Shown: positions 22,430-34,239, counted from the stretch's first letter. The stretch is 64,000 nt of DNA from Diphasiastrum complanatum (GCA_029204225.1 CM055108.1:12213955-12277954), one strand, 5' to 3'. The notes: generated by a model not told the origin, from the sequence alone. Numbers and translations: made by a program.

Positions 22430-22640
22430 GAAGTTGAAGGAAGGAGATCCAGCATTGATGTATAAAGACAAATTGATCATGGGGAAAGTGAAATTTACAA
22501 GTGATGGACCATACAAAGTGAAAGAAATATTGTCGTACGGAGCAATTATTTTGAAGCACCTGGATGGAAGACAGTTTGACACCCTAGTGAATGGCAGCCG
22601 AAGATCTCCTCATTTTTACTTTTTGTTGTTTTACACTTTT
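22430..22640 (+). pseudogene. Gypsy integrase C-terminal (GPY/F-like) fragment
   Basis: Translation KEGDPALMYKDKLIMGKVKF, then DGPYKVKEILSYGAIIL and LVNGSRR. The GPY motif followed by the LDGR...VNGSRLK-like end is typical of the gypsy integrase tail. Similar ends occur at 28000 and 31700. The rest of the element is not recognisable here. Confidence 0.75.
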
Positions 22641-22699
22641 TTGTTTTTCACTACTTTTTGATTCTTTTTTGAAAAAGATGACAAAATTTCCAGAATTCA

Positions 22700-23481
22700 C
22701 ATGTGTGGGGAATGTCCACAAGAGTGACTGATCTTAATTAAGCTTTGTGATTGGCACTATAACCTGATTCTAGATTGATCAGCAAAATCTAGTTTAGAAG
22801 AAATGGCTAATCCACAATCTAGCATGCTAATCAACAGAATATAATAGCAATGAATCAAAGAATGAATAAAAATACAAGGTTTCAATGTATGAGCATTAGC
22901 CTCAACAAGAGTTAGAGAGAGAGAGAGAGAGAGCTAGAGAGATAACAAGCAATATTTGTTTAGATCCAAAATGGCATGAGATAGCTACAAAACTTTGGTT
23001 CTTCATCATTGATTGTGTGGAGAGCTACACATATTTATGGAGATTGAGGTAGCTCGAGGTAGAACCATATCTATCCATTCCAAAATGACATCTAGAGTGA
23101 CATCCAGAGTATATGTGACATTTGTCACTTGTCATGCATGAAATTCTACCAACTTTTTACAAGTGTACTAGCTCTAACTAGAAATGTCCAAATCATCATG
23201 CACGTGTCCATTAAACTTCGTGCATGCCTTGCATGTCACTATGGATCACTTACAATTAATGCATGTGAGTTGCCACAAGTTTCTACAAGCATAATCATGC
23301 TAATTCTATGTCTACAAACTATATGCAAGTTGCACTTATCAAACTAGATAATACATAACCATGTAGCTCAAGTTCTATGTAGGCCAAACTTGGCATTTTG
23401 CATTAATGAGCTACATGCTTGCATGGTACAACATTTGTAGCAAGCCAAGAAATCAATATGGATTGTTTTTCAATTTTAACA
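22700..23481 (-). mobile_element. 3' LTR of the copia element at 23485-27010
   Basis: On the minus strand it starts TGTTAAAATTG at 23481, immediately after the purine tract AAGGAGGAG. The far end, near 22700, is uncertain. It includes a short (GA)n tract at 22915-22933. Confidence 0.6.
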
Positions 23482-23484
23482 CTC

Positions 23485-24515
23485 CTCCTTGAAATGATCT
23501 ATATTGATTTGAACATGGATCTTGGTATAACTCCAAGGTTGGCTCTATGCTTGTTGAAGGAACTTTTGCTCAAAGGTTTGGTGAGCATATCTGCAATGCA
23601 AGATGATGTGTCGATGTGCTCCAATTTGATTTCACCTCCAATGAGCTTCTCTCTCACGAAGTGATGTGCAACTTTGATATGCTTGCTCCTTGCATGGAAT
23701 ATTGGGTTGTTGGCAAGGGCTTGAGCTGAAATGTTGTCACACATGATCATAGGTATATTTTCTTCCATGATTATCTTTAGCTCCACTAGTAACCTCTTGA
23801 TCCAAAGCACTTCCTTTGTTGTTGTAGTGAGCGCCTTGTACTCAGCTTCACATGATGAGAGTGATACAATATCTTGCTTTTTGGAAAGCCAAGATATCAA
23901 GTTTCCTCCAAGATATATGACATAAGCACTTGTAGATTTTTGATCTGCTTTATCACTTGCAAAATTCGAGTCAGAATAACCAATAATAGAAAGATCTTCG
24001 CTTTTATATAATAAACCAAAATCAAAAGTTGAAGATATATATCTAAGCACTCTCTTGGCCTTTTTCCAATGATATATTGAAGGATTTTGCATAGCCTGGC
24101 TCAACTCATGAACACTAAAGCTTATGTCAGGTCTAGTTATTGTGAGCCAAATTAAAGTGCCTATAAGACTTCTAAAAAGTGTGATGTCCTCGAAGGATCT
24201 TTCATCACCTTTGTTAGAATCCTTTACATTTTGCTCCATAGGTGTTTCTATACTCTCACAATTCAACATATTGAACTTTTTTAACATTGAAAGAGCATAC
24301 TTAGATTGACATGTGAAAGCCTTATCTTTAAGAAAGTCAATCTCTAATCCTAGAATATAGTGTATTTTTCCAAGATCTTGCATCTTGAACTCTTTTCCAA
24401 GTGCAATCTTGGTTTCCTCAACTAACTTGATACAACTTTCTGTCAGATTGATATCATCAACATAAATAAGAAGGATGACAATATCTTTATCAAAAAACTT
24501 GACATATACGAATAG
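23485..24515 (-). pseudogene. Ty1/copia RT-RNase H, nearly intact
   Basis: RT enters with ILLIYVDDINLT (the YVDD catalytic box, at about 24450) and continues MQDLGKIHYILGLEIDF. RNase H shows YSDSNFASD, SSCEAEYKAL, MCDNISAQALANNPIFHARSKHIKVAHHFVRE and ADMLTKPLS, ending HRANLGVIPRSM. The open frame from 24383 is 294 codons, with all RNase H acidic residues present. Sequence before the YVDD box is missing because gypsy LTR sequence begins at about 24516. The integrase half of a related element resumes at 26122. Confidence 0.9.
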
Positions 24516-25341
24516 TTGAGCACGTTAGAAACTTATGTCAATCACAATCAGGATCATTGATCAAAGACTCAATTCTTCAGATAGGGACTGTCATCTCATA
24601 TGTATACATACAGTTTTATTCAATAATCGTGCTAGACTTTACCAAGGATAGTCGTTATTCGAGTGCCGAAAAGAAAGTATTCGTGATAGACGAATAAGAT
24701 GATTTTAAGACAGTTCTTTAGAGCATGCTTTATGGATACACAGCAAACGACTATAATGCACTAGAGAGTCTGTTTGATCAGAGAGTAATTCATGTAATGC
24801 ATTACAGATTGCTAGTAGACTTGAGATCACTCACACTCAACAGTGCGAAGAATAGAGATATGGGAGAATAACTCTCATCACTCTATTCACTTCTTCAACC
24901 TCTTACATAAGCATAAACTCTTCTCTCTCGATGCTCGAGACTGAAGTGTGAGATCAATATATGTTCTACGGGGCGAACAAACACACCTCTAAAACAACAG
25001 GTGCGTCGCTCCCGCGAAAGGGTCTAGTTAACAATTGGACTAAGTATACGTTCAATTATACCATAAGAGGTATATTTAACTAAGAGTTAAGATTACTCTA
25101 GTTTAACATGTCTTTCCATATCTAGTCATTTCACGTGGACGACCTAGTAAAGGTTATTCAAGGCAATGTCTTTCCTTTTAAAGGTCTTTCCCTTAATTAC
25201 AAGGCAAGTACTTAGATATATTCCCGAAAAATGACTAGGCCTCTTCATGATCTATACTTATGCAGCTCATATATTCATTTTCGAGTAAATTGTGCCATAT
25301 TTATGTTGATATTCAATTTTTAACAATAAAGTGGCATCACA
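24516..25341 (-). mobile_element. Gypsy LTR inside the copia pol
   Basis: On the minus strand it starts TGTGATGCC at 25341, after the purine tract GAGGAAGGGGATA (25342-25355). This is the same junction as in the element at 11054-12071. It runs about 826 bases to the copia RT frame. Only LTR and polypurine tract remain at this end. Confidence 0.6.
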
Positions 25342-25366
25342 TATCCCCTTCCTCAAATGTGAAACT

Positions 25367-25474
<108 letters not shown>

Positions 25475-26121
25475 AAATAAATGATAAACAAGACGCGAAC
25501 GAGAAATGAACTCGAACAAGAAACGAATGAGTAGCGAACTTGAACAGAAAATGTTCGTGCACAGCGGAATGAGTTAAATGACTCTCTCCCTAAGCATGAC
25601 TACGCCTATCAGAATGAACAGAATAGATAGTGATTGAAATCACGGTCATTCTAGATTACATAGCCAAACCTTTAATTGGATGAAACGCTAGAAGAATAAT
25701 TTGTCGTGAATTGCAAGACAAACTATTTGTCGCAAATGATTCGCGAAGAGCTAGACAGTGCTCGACTGATAATTAATCGCAAATTATTCGTGAAAGATAA
25801 GAATAAAAATTAATCGTTTATTATCATAAAGAGCCACTGGAATAATCAGACGGAAAGAAGAATAAGCATAGCAATATTGACAGATCTTAAACACAAAATA
25901 AATGAATTGTGTCAGATTAAGTATAGCAAGTATACAAATCAATAATGTGATAGAGCACAAGACAGTAGCGGATGAAACCGCGTGCCCTACGAAGCTTATT
26001 TTTGTCTGTGATGAGGAATGTAACCTCCTTTTCTTATTCTAGACTTATCTTGCTCTTCTAGCATTACACTGCTTCATCGTCGTTGTCAAATACACAGATG
26101 GTATCTACTATATACGCGATA
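25475..26121. other. LTR/leader-like spacer; no gene
   Basis: AT-rich with recurring 'gcgaac', 'cgcaaat' and 'cgtgaa' phrases. No coding content. Together with 24516-25341 it fills the gap between the integrase and RT halves of the copia element. Confidence 0.4.
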
Positions 26122-27010
26122 TTACAGGTGTGTAGATATGAAAGTACAAAGTGGATGTGTTTTTTGTAAGAGATCGTGGCTGCAATCGTTGTTCAATCTG
26201 TTAGTGCAGCTACAAAGCATGAGCGTGGAAACTTTGCATGATGTAGGATCATCCTTCTTCCTTGTTTCCAAGGGAATATGGGCAAAGCATATGCATCCAA
26301 AAACTCTAAAGTGATCAACCTTAGGCTTTTCCAAATATAAGATCTCATATGGTGACTTTCCTCCAAGAGCTATATGTGGGAGTCTATTGCAAAGATAATT
26401 TGCACAACTTATGGCTTCTCCCCAAAAGTCTTTTGGCGAAGATGCCTCAATCCTCATGGCTTTCGCACATTCACATAAGGATCTATTTTTTCTCTCGAAC
26501 ACTCCATTTTGAGATGGAGAGTAGGCTAAAGAGAACTCCCTTTTAATGCCTTCAAGCTCACAATAGTGATGGAATTTTTTGGAGATATACTCTCCACCTC
26601 CATCACATCTAAAAGCTTTAATCTTGAATGAGAATTGCTCCTCAACATAAGCTTTGAAAATAAGGAAATGATCAAATACCATAGATTTAGAAGCAAGAAG
26701 ATATATCCAAGTGAATCTTGTAAAATCATCAATAAAGGTAACAAAACAAGTGGCTCCATCATAAGGTGCAATAGAAGAGAAAGAGTCCTTGGAGCTAGAG
26801 GATGCTCCACTATCAATATACCATAATCCATCCTTCTTGAAAGGAGAGGATGAGAAGCTAGAGACCATAAGAGATCCCTCTCCATCACTTGCAACAGTGT
26901 CTTCCTTCTCATTGGTGATGTTGGCTTGCTTGAGTTGATTCTTCTTCTTGAAGCAATTGGTGGCATAATGGCCTTTCTTGCCACAATAAAAGCACTTGAT
27001 CTTCTTCTTC
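26122..27010 (-). pseudogene. Ty1/copia zinc knuckle, protease start and integrase core
   Basis: The minus strand reads a gag zinc knuckle (CGKKGHYATNC) at about 26980, then LWYIDSGASSSS (protease active site DSGA). It then jumps straight to the integrase core: FIDDFTRFTWIYLL, FRCDGGGEYISKKF and SPSQNGVFERKNRSL, giving all three DDE residues. The frame continues to SPYEILYLEKPKVDHFRVFGC. The rest of protease and the integrase zinc-binding domain are deleted (about 250 residues). The frame is open for 248 codons. The following RT of the same family is at 24515 and lower. Confidence 0.9.
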
Positions 27011-27059
27011 TTGAGCCTAATGAGAAGTAAAATGATACTATAGATCCACGAGCTAATCC

Positions 27060-27230
27060 ATGCTCAAACATGATTGGACCACCTATTTACAACCTCTTAA
27101 TCCTATTGGACCATTGATGCATCCACCTCTTGATTCTATTGGTCCATTCACAAGCATATCTCAAATCCTATTGGACCATTGATAGTTCCACCTCTAAATC
27201 CTATTGGACCTCTTGAACTTCATTAAACTA
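27060..27230. repeat. Short degenerate tandem repeat
   Basis: The phrase 'aatcctattggaccattgat' recurs with changes at about 27100, 27134, 27167 and 27199, so the period is near 33-35 bases (about 4 copies). Confidence 0.75.
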
Positions 27231-27639
27231 AATCACTACACTTGTCAACACTCTATTTAGCTCGAGTTTCTTATCCTACACTACTTTGGCTCAATAGAGA
27301 CATTACATGTGGAATTGATCAATTTGCCATCTATGCCAATTACCCTATCAACATTCTACACCAAGATGATTGACATAGAAAAGTGTAAGACCCCTACAAC
27401 TAACATAGATAACCTTTTTGCATTTTTCACAATATGAAAAAATCATCTTAATAAAATATGAAAAGTAACTTACTTGGTTGTGTATGGGATAATGAGCAGC
27501 AGAGTCCTCACAGTCTAACATACTTAAGCATATCAGCGTGCAGACTTTTAAAATCAGGGAATACAAAGGCAACCATGAATTGTAAGGGAAACAATGTGAC
27601 TTCTACAAACAATGGAGTCTGGAAAAACTTCATCCAATA

Positions 27640-28045
27640 TTGAATGCCCCCCCCCTCCTACATTGTCTTCTAACATGTTATTCCTACTTTCTTTCACCTG
27701 TATCACCACCAAGGATTCCTGATATGAAGAGTGCCACAACCTTGGACAACTATGTGGCAAGGCCCTCAAGGAAGCTGCTCAAGAAATCCATAACGAAGAC
27801 CAAAAGATGGTACGATGATCAGAAAGAGTCTGACAAATTCCGGATGACTTATAAGAAAGGAGAACGAGGGGGGCCAAAGAAAGTAATTACAGAAGAATAT
27901 TCAAAGCTCAGCAGCCTCGTGAATGCCTTACGTCCACAACCCTCCTGGAGGATCATAATGATGTTGAATAATGATTAGAGACGCTCGAAGGCATACTCCT
28001 TGACACCTTAGTCAATGGTAGTCACCTACGGTGATACTATGAAGA
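27640..28045 (+). pseudogene. Gypsy integrase tail (degraded)
   Basis: The frame holds KKSITKTKRWYDDQKESDKFRMTYKKGERG. Then, in another frame, comes LDTLVNGSHLR, the same end as at 22430-22640. It marks the 3' end of a plus-strand gypsy pol; nothing upstream is recognisable. Confidence 0.55.
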
Positions 28046-28099
28046 TACCTTTACCATCACTCTTGTTTAAGAAGGACTTCCGGGTTATTTATTTTTTCT

Positions 28100-28800
28100 G
28101 ATCGATTTTTTCCATGTATATTCCTACCTATTCTTTTGTAAAACCATATGAAGGCTCGATTTTTAAGCACGGGCTCGAAAAATATTTTTTCGATCCTTTG
28201 TAAATTTTTTGATACTTGCTGTTTTTTTGTCCCTTGTAAATTTTTAAATACTTTAGAAATTTTCGATACTCAGCTCAAATTTTTCAGATTTCTTTGAGTC
28301 CGGATCGACTCAAAGAAGCCGAGAATTTTTCCGAAGATCTCAAATTTTTCTACATTTTTTCGAGTCTGGATCAACTCGAAAAAATTGACATATTTTTGTT
28401 TGAGTGATCCAATTTTTTTAGAAACTTTACAGTTTTGCAAATTATCAGCTTTTTTAACCCATGAGTTTTTCGATCCATCGATTTTTCGCTCCATCACTTT
28501 TTCGATCTCAGATTTTTTTGAGTCATTGATAATTTTTTCAAGTCCTGGAAATTTTTTGAGTCAATAAAAAAAAAAATTCAGCATTTTTTTGAGTCATTAA
28601 TTTTTCGATCCATTATCTTTTTTCTTTTTTGATACCTGGTTTTCTCCAGTCGTTCCCATTTTTTTGAGCCTAGTTATTTTTCTTTTCATTTTTTGAGTTT
28701 GTTGGCCTTTGACTTGGTGCAATTTTTGAGTCTGAACATTTTTTCGCAATACACTACCTATTTTGAGTCTCCTCATTTTTTTGATACCTTGCATTCCTCA
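28100..28800. repeat. T-rich spacer with repeated 'ttttttcgagtc' phrases
   Basis: About 700 bases dominated by T5-T7 runs alternating with 'gatcc', 'gagtc' or 'gatac'. It looks like decayed short tandem repeats; no gene. Confidence 0.6.
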
Positions 28801-28825
28801 CCACTACAGAGACTCCAAAGCAGAA

Positions 28826-29340
28826 ATGGCAGCATCAGATTCTGATCATAATGCCGAAGTACCAAAAATGACTACGCAGTTGAAATTGGTCCCATGTGAA
28901 CATTGTGCCATGCTCCAGTGGGACACACAAGCATAGATGCTCTTCTAGATGTTTGATTTCAAAATTCCTAAGGGAAAGAGACATCAAAGCCTCTACTTGA
29001 TGTACCAAGCTCATGAAACTTTTGCAGCCAAAGTTGACCAACATGATGTAGCAATCCTATGCCAAGTTCTTTGACACCTCAGTTGACAAGTGGAAGAACA
29101 AGGATGACATCCTGCTCGAAGCCATCAAATCCAGGGAATTAGGAGCTGCTTGTGCCTACCTCATTAGGTACACATTTATACGCAAGGCACATCTGTTGCG
29201 GATTCCCCTCCAGATTTTTGTCATCCTTGGAAAATCCTATGAAGCCCGCCACAACCTATATAATTGGGCAGGATTTATCTCCAGACAGTTGATCCATATA
29301 TTACAAAAGAGGGCCCTAGTAGCATCATTGGGCTACATTT
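28826..29340 (+). pseudogene. Unrecognised broken reading frame after a gypsy pol
   Basis: From the ATG at 28826 the translation is MAASDSDHNAEVPKMTTQLK, with stops near 28935, then KGKRHQSLYLMYQAHETFAA. After a frameshift it reads SYAKFFDTSVDKWKNKDDIL and RKAHLLRIPLQIFVILGKS. About 170 residues are readable overall. I recognise no family. Its location 3' of a gypsy integrase tail suggests an additional gypsy frame, but it could equally be a captured fragment. Confidence 0.4.
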
Positions 29341-29354
29341 TTTTTCTCAAGATA

Positions 29355-29475
29355 CAAAGGAAGTAGTATGGTTGAGAAACTTATAGATCTTAGTCTGAAT
29401 CAATATGCTCCGACAACTTTATTTTGTGATGATCAAAGTGTTTTCAGTTACTCAGAGATAGCTTAGAGTACATGG
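29355..29475 (+). pseudogene. Copia RNase H fragment
   Basis: Translation TKEVVWLRNLIDLSLNQYAPTT, then LFCDDQSVFSYSEIA, matches the middle of copia RNase H (family pattern KExxWLRxLL...LxCDNQSAxxLA). It is about 40 residues with no context. Confidence 0.65.
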
Positions 29476-29900
29476 TAATCATTTATCGTTTTATCTGATT
29501 CTTTAATACTTCATTGTTTGGCTACAAAATCACAATTTAGTTGCCAAAATATTGAATGTGACTTCGGTCATTATGCTTTGTTCAATATTGATAGGCGTAG
29601 TCATGCACTAAGAAAGAAGACTTATTTTGATGCACTCGATTAGTTGCTTACAATCTTCGACTTATCGAACCAACTCACTTCACCTACCTCTTTCCAATAG
29701 ATCAAGCATCTATGATGTCTGTGTAATGCGTGTTAGAGATGGTGAACTCATGCAACCCTTCTCTAGCATTTCCCGAACGGCCGACAAATCGGTGACCATC
29801 CACAATGAATTGTCGACTTACACACAAGTGCTGAGGACGGGATGTCGAGAATGTGAATCGTCGGGGGACGAGTCGAATTATCGGGTGTGAAGCTTCCAAC

Positions 29901-30304
29901 TGTCACACTCAGTGATAAAGGAACGTTGCAAGAGAGATGTAGTTAACAAATAGTTTTGCATACTTCTCTCTTGTAACGATTAGTTAATCTATCTTTTAAT
30001 CCCATCTGGCGGGACATAAGTATAGATCAGAAATCAATAGAATATATGCAAGAAGATGAAGCATAAGTAGAATACATTATTGTAAGAAGAGCATCAGGCC
30101 GCTATGTCGCATGCATTGCCAACTCACTCTAAAAGAAAAAATATATATAAAGACATTTTTGTTCTTCCATTGTTGTTTGTGCTTGTGTGACTGATTGTTG
30201 CACTGTCTATGATCGATAGCTGCGTATCTAGGTCTTGTAATGCATTGCATGGTGTAGTGCACTTCCGCACAAAATAAGCGCACACTACGCAGCTTCCTAC
30301 ATCA
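29901..30304 (+). mobile_element. Copia 5' LTR
   Basis: Starts TGTCACACTC and ends CTACATCA, directly followed by the primer site at 30305. An internal '(ga)3tgtagttaac' and a 3'-terminal T-rich stretch suit an LTR. The exact start is tentative. Confidence 0.5.
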
Positions 30305-30316
30305 TGGTACTAGAGC
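30305..30316 (+). other. Primer-binding site, diverged
   Basis: TGGTACTAGAGC, a two-base variant of the initiator-Met primer site TGGTATCAGAGC, just before a copia gag ATG at 30335. Confidence 0.65.
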
Positions 30317-30334
30317 AAATTCATTACATACAAT

Positions 30335-31800
30335 ATGGCTACTACAATCTGCGTGAGGATTTCAATCAACCTTGATGGCGCAAATTATCATGTGTGGAAG
30401 TTCAAAATCAAGAGATATGGTCAGTGACCGATCTCACATAGCAAAAGCCTCTGGAGGAAGACCCAAGGAGAGCACAATGGATAAGGAAGGATGAATGCGC
30501 AATGGCGATCATCTATCCTCCATAAATGAAAAAATCCTCACGCAGATTGTAGATTGTCAAAGTAGTCATGAAGCGTGGGAGAAGCTAAAGGAGAAGTACA
30601 AAGTGAGATTACTTTCACGACTTAGTACGGGAAAGAGTGAAGAACTGTTGAATGATGACTTTCCAGATGAAAATTTATACGAGGTATCTTCTACGAATTC
30701 TTTATATTCTGACATTATTGTTTATCTTAAGGATCAGATATATCCTGACGAATATGATTTGGAGAAGAAGACAGTATTTCAATATAAGATTGCACCTTAT
30801 ACTATCACTAACAATGTTCTGTATAAGCTTGGTGCAAATCATCATCTAAGAAGGTGTCTTGAAGTGGAAGATATTCCAAAGGTTATTCAAGTCTTACATT
30901 CTGAAGATGTCGGTGGACATTTTGCCTTAAAGAATATTGTTAATAAGAATTTGACTGCCAAGTATTGGTGGCCTATCATGTTTAAGGATGTTCTGTTTAT
31001 ACTAGATCTTGTTATCCATGCCAAAGTTCTGGTAAACCAACCAAATCCATGAAACGGTTGCTCACGCCAATCATTCCACTTGCATCATTTGAAAAGTGGG
31101 GAATTGATTTTGTCGAACCAATCAAGCCAGTTACTTGACATACTAAGTGTCGATATATTTTGGTTGCAACGGATTATGCAACGAAGAATGTTGAAGCAAA
31201 AGTGACTAAAAGAAATGATGCAAAAATTGTCGCTGCTTTTTTATTCAAATTTATAATCACATGTTATGGGTGTCCTCTTGAATTGGTCAATGATCGTGGT
31301 ACTCATTTTCTTAATGATATGATTCGACTTCTGAAAACATATTTTCTATTCAAACACAAAAATACAACCCCTTGTAATCTGAAAGCCAATGGATTAACTG
31401 AAAGGGCCAATGGCTAACTCCTTATTTCCTTACATATGGTATGCATCCAATTCTCCCGATTGAATTCAAAGTGCCAACTTTTTGAATACAAGCAGAACGA
31501 ACAGATACAGACTGTATTAATGAAAGACTGTTAACTATTGAAGAACTATCTGAATCTTGAAACAATTCGAAGAATATTACAAAGAAAATACAGGAGGAGC
31601 GAAAGAAAAAACATGATACTCATATCAAAATTGTTAATCTTAAGGTCGGTGACTATGCTTTGATTTATGATAGTTGACATCAGAAATTTCCTAGAGATGG
31701 ATGGGACCGTACAATTATATGGAAGTATTTTAGAATGGTTCTGTCCAACTTCAGTTATTGGACAGTGAGTTATTGCCAACATGTATTAACGGTTCCAAAC
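30335..31800 (+). pseudogene. Chimera: copia gag start fused to gypsy RNase H/integrase
   Basis: 30335-30610 is a copia gag (MATTICVRISINLDGANYHVWKFK, later INEKILTQIVDCQSSHEAWEKLKEKY). Within the same open frame (30495-31052) it changes at about 30620 to the gypsy sequence LSRLSTGKSEELL, the ADALSRL end of RNase H. The integrase zinc-binding domain follows (HHLRRCLEVED, HSEDVGGHFALKN). The core is at 31090-31417: GIDFVEP and VNDRGTHFLND supply Asp and Asp, and LTERANG supplies Glu. A degraded GPY tail runs to about 31800. Several stops make it non-functional. Confidence 0.8.
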
Positions 31801-32158
31801 TGAAGAAATATTATCTCTGACGAAGAAATTCGAGGGACATCTGTGCCACTATTTCGTCATTCTGATAGAGACTGAGCAGGGTGTCTTAGCAGGACGAATG
31901 CTAATGTCAATGAACATAGCTCTATCGAGCTTCTTGTAGAGCACCCATGCACAAGACCAGCTAGTAGATTCTACTGCCATGGAGGTTGATGCAGTAGCAC
32001 CTTCGAAGGAAGCAGGAGAGGATGTTGTTGTAAAAACTTTGCCGGATCCTTCTGTTGCAGTCGACAATTTGGCTATCATCCTAGTTTCGAGTGGCTCTTC
32101 TCATAAGCCAAAGAGCACTGCATCAATGGATGACGAAGATACTACCTCTGGCACCTAG
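31801..32158 (+). pseudogene. Acidic low-complexity frame after gypsy integrase, unknown
   Basis: An ATG at 31979 opens 59 codons (MEVDAVAPSKEAGEDVV..., ending MDDEDTTSGT) before a TAG. Acidic residues continue past the stop (KDKGVDEEATEEDAEDNKEN). It sits where a gypsy third frame or pol tail would be. No family recognised. Confidence 0.3.
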
Positions 32159-32550
32159 GTGCAAGATAAAGACAAAGGGGTGGATGAGGAGGCCACGGAG
32201 GAGGATGCAGAGGACAACAAAGAAAATCTTTACAGATGGGTTGAAATCATGAGAATATAGAATATTTAGTACATATACATATTGGCAGTTTGGCACATTT
32301 GCAGCCAAGGTTTTATGTATTCAAAGTTTATTTGTAAAATGTAAATTTGTTAAGTTCTCTATTACTTTATTCAAATAGTTTTCAATTAGGAAAAACTCTG
32401 AAAAAGATTTTTAATTAGTACAAGAATTGTTCGATGGCTTTCTGCTTCTTGTAAAATTGTCACCCTATCAAAGCATATACGATCAGTGTGTCCAATGTTG
32501 GCTAGATCTTGATCTAATGGGGCCCAAGTACCATTGTGTTCTTTCCATCT

Positions 32551-32967
32551 CTAATAATGAAACACCATACTAAGCATTTGCTTTTCTATACTGTGTCTAA
32601 ATGATATGGATGAATGTTTGATTCTACAAGCAATATCTGTAGTGGATCTTATATCCCAGCCTTTGTCCATGAATTCGAATAAAAAATCATCTGATAGATT
32701 TTTGCAGACAAACAATGTGGGAGTTCGATGCACCTTTGTGTTTGAAAAAGAGCTGACAAACATTGACATTGGAACAAACCAGCTTAAGTGCACATTTCTT
32801 GATCTAGTACTAGTTTTGAGTGACTTTTGTACATCATTATAAAGCTTGGAACAAAAACATTTTATTATATTGTCATTGACTGCAATCCACCACACGTTAT
32901 CTTGAAAATTAGGTAGAGGTATACACTCTAGTTTTCCCATTCCTCCATTTGTGTCTGGAATATACAT
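32551..32967 (-). CDS. Unrecognised 138-codon open frame
   Basis: The frame runs from the ATG at 32967 (MYIPDTNGGMGKLECIPLPN) through NVWWIAVNDNIIKCF to MLSMVFHY. Composition is balanced, with four Trp, and it is not low-complexity. No domain is recognised. It begins about 25 bases downstream of the copia RT fragment at 32990-33140 on the same strand. It might be an exon of a broken host gene or part of a retroelement. Chance is also possible at this length. Confidence 0.25.
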   Translation of the reverse strand: MYIPDTNGGMGKLECIPLPNFQDNVWWIAVNDNIIKCFCSKLYNDVQKSLKTSTRSRNVHLSWFVPMSMFVSSFSNTKVHRTPTLFVCKNLSDDFLFEFMDKGWDIRSTTDIACRIKHSSISFRHSIEKQMLSMVFHY

Positions 32968-32989
32968 AGCATCATAAAAAAATATTCCA

Positions 32990-33145
32990 GAATCTGCAAG
33001 TTCTCTGAAGTGATAAGAGATATGAATTTAACCTTGCATACCAAGACCTTGGGGCTTGCTTGAGGCCATAAAGGCTTTTGAGCAATAAGCATACTTTGGA
33101 TTCATCACCATCTTTGATAAAGCCCTTGGGTTGCTCCATATAAAT
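32990..33145 (-). pseudogene. Copia RT fragment
   Basis: The minus strand reads [20 protein letters not shown], then [20 protein letters not shown], the central copia RT motif [12 protein letters not shown]. Sequence on both sides is unrelated. Confidence 0.9.
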
Positions 33146-33599
33146 CTCCAAGGTGTTAGCAGAGAATCTTTCTCAATGTTTGGTGATATTCTACTTCTCA
33201 GTAAGCAACGTTTCTGTCTGTTACAAATTCTATGTATCAACGATTCTACTTGGCAGCGGGCTCAGTCACGGATTCTCTCATCGTTAGCAGTGTTTCTGTC
33301 TGCACAGATTTTGCCTATCAACGACTTAGCCACGAGTGACATCTACTCAAGTCTCTTCGCTATATATTGGTAATGTGTCCCCGCATGTCAGTAAGGCACA
33401 CCTACAAATTGATTTCGATCCTTTATCATCTTGGATATAGGATCTATCAGGACTCGTTCATCTATGGTTCTACAGACTGTTTTAGTTCCTTCTTTGTTCT
33501 TACAGAATGAAGATTATTCCTAATCTAATCTACACAAGAAACAGGGAACTAAACTAAATCTACTCCTACTGGAATCACAAATCAACAACCCAACATCCA

Positions 33600-34180
33600 A
33601 ACTAAAGCAATGGAAATTCTACAAAGTGCTTGTTACAACTGTCACTCAATAGTTATAAGAAGAACTCCTTAGGGAGCTAGAAACCGGGAAACATCAGAAC
33701 TGAGTGGAATGGTGGATCAGTCTCCAAGTCCCGCACATCTACCTGATACTAATCCCAAACCAATCCTTAAAAGAGAATTAACAACCATCACATTCATACA
33801 TTAGTACCCAAACTAAATGCATGAAGATGGAACATGGAAGGGAATGCAGTTTGAAGGATCTTCATTAAACATTTCAACAACATTACAATACACAACACAT
33901 GCTGGGAAACTCGTGGAGGAGGCCTCTATGTATACCCACGAGCTGGTGAATTTAATTCTATCCTAATTTGGATTCCACCTCTTACAACTGAGTGAACCCC
34001 ATTCTATAAAGCTTTGGGTTCCACCTCTTACATGATAATAGGAGGTCTCTTTATTAAAAAACATAACTCAAGTTGAGAGAGTCTACATTGCTAGCCCCCA
34101 CATGGCTATCCATCTTTCGGGAATTACCATGGGGCTCACAACTGTACATTTTAGCCTAGCAATAATAATTCTCGTGCTCT
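33600..34180. other. No gene seen
   Basis: LTR-like AT-rich sequence with several 'ttccacctcttac' phrases (for example 33972 and 34019). No coding content. Confidence 0.4.
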
Positions 34181-34239
34181 CAGACTCGACTCTCAACTTC
34201 ATCTCTGCTAGAACCCCTTTTTGGGTGATGAGGACTGCA

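Noticed and set aside
27060-27230. CRISPR-like array (repeats with ~35-base period)
   Set aside because: Repeats are degenerate, spacers are very short and similar to each other, and the window is plant nuclear DNA.
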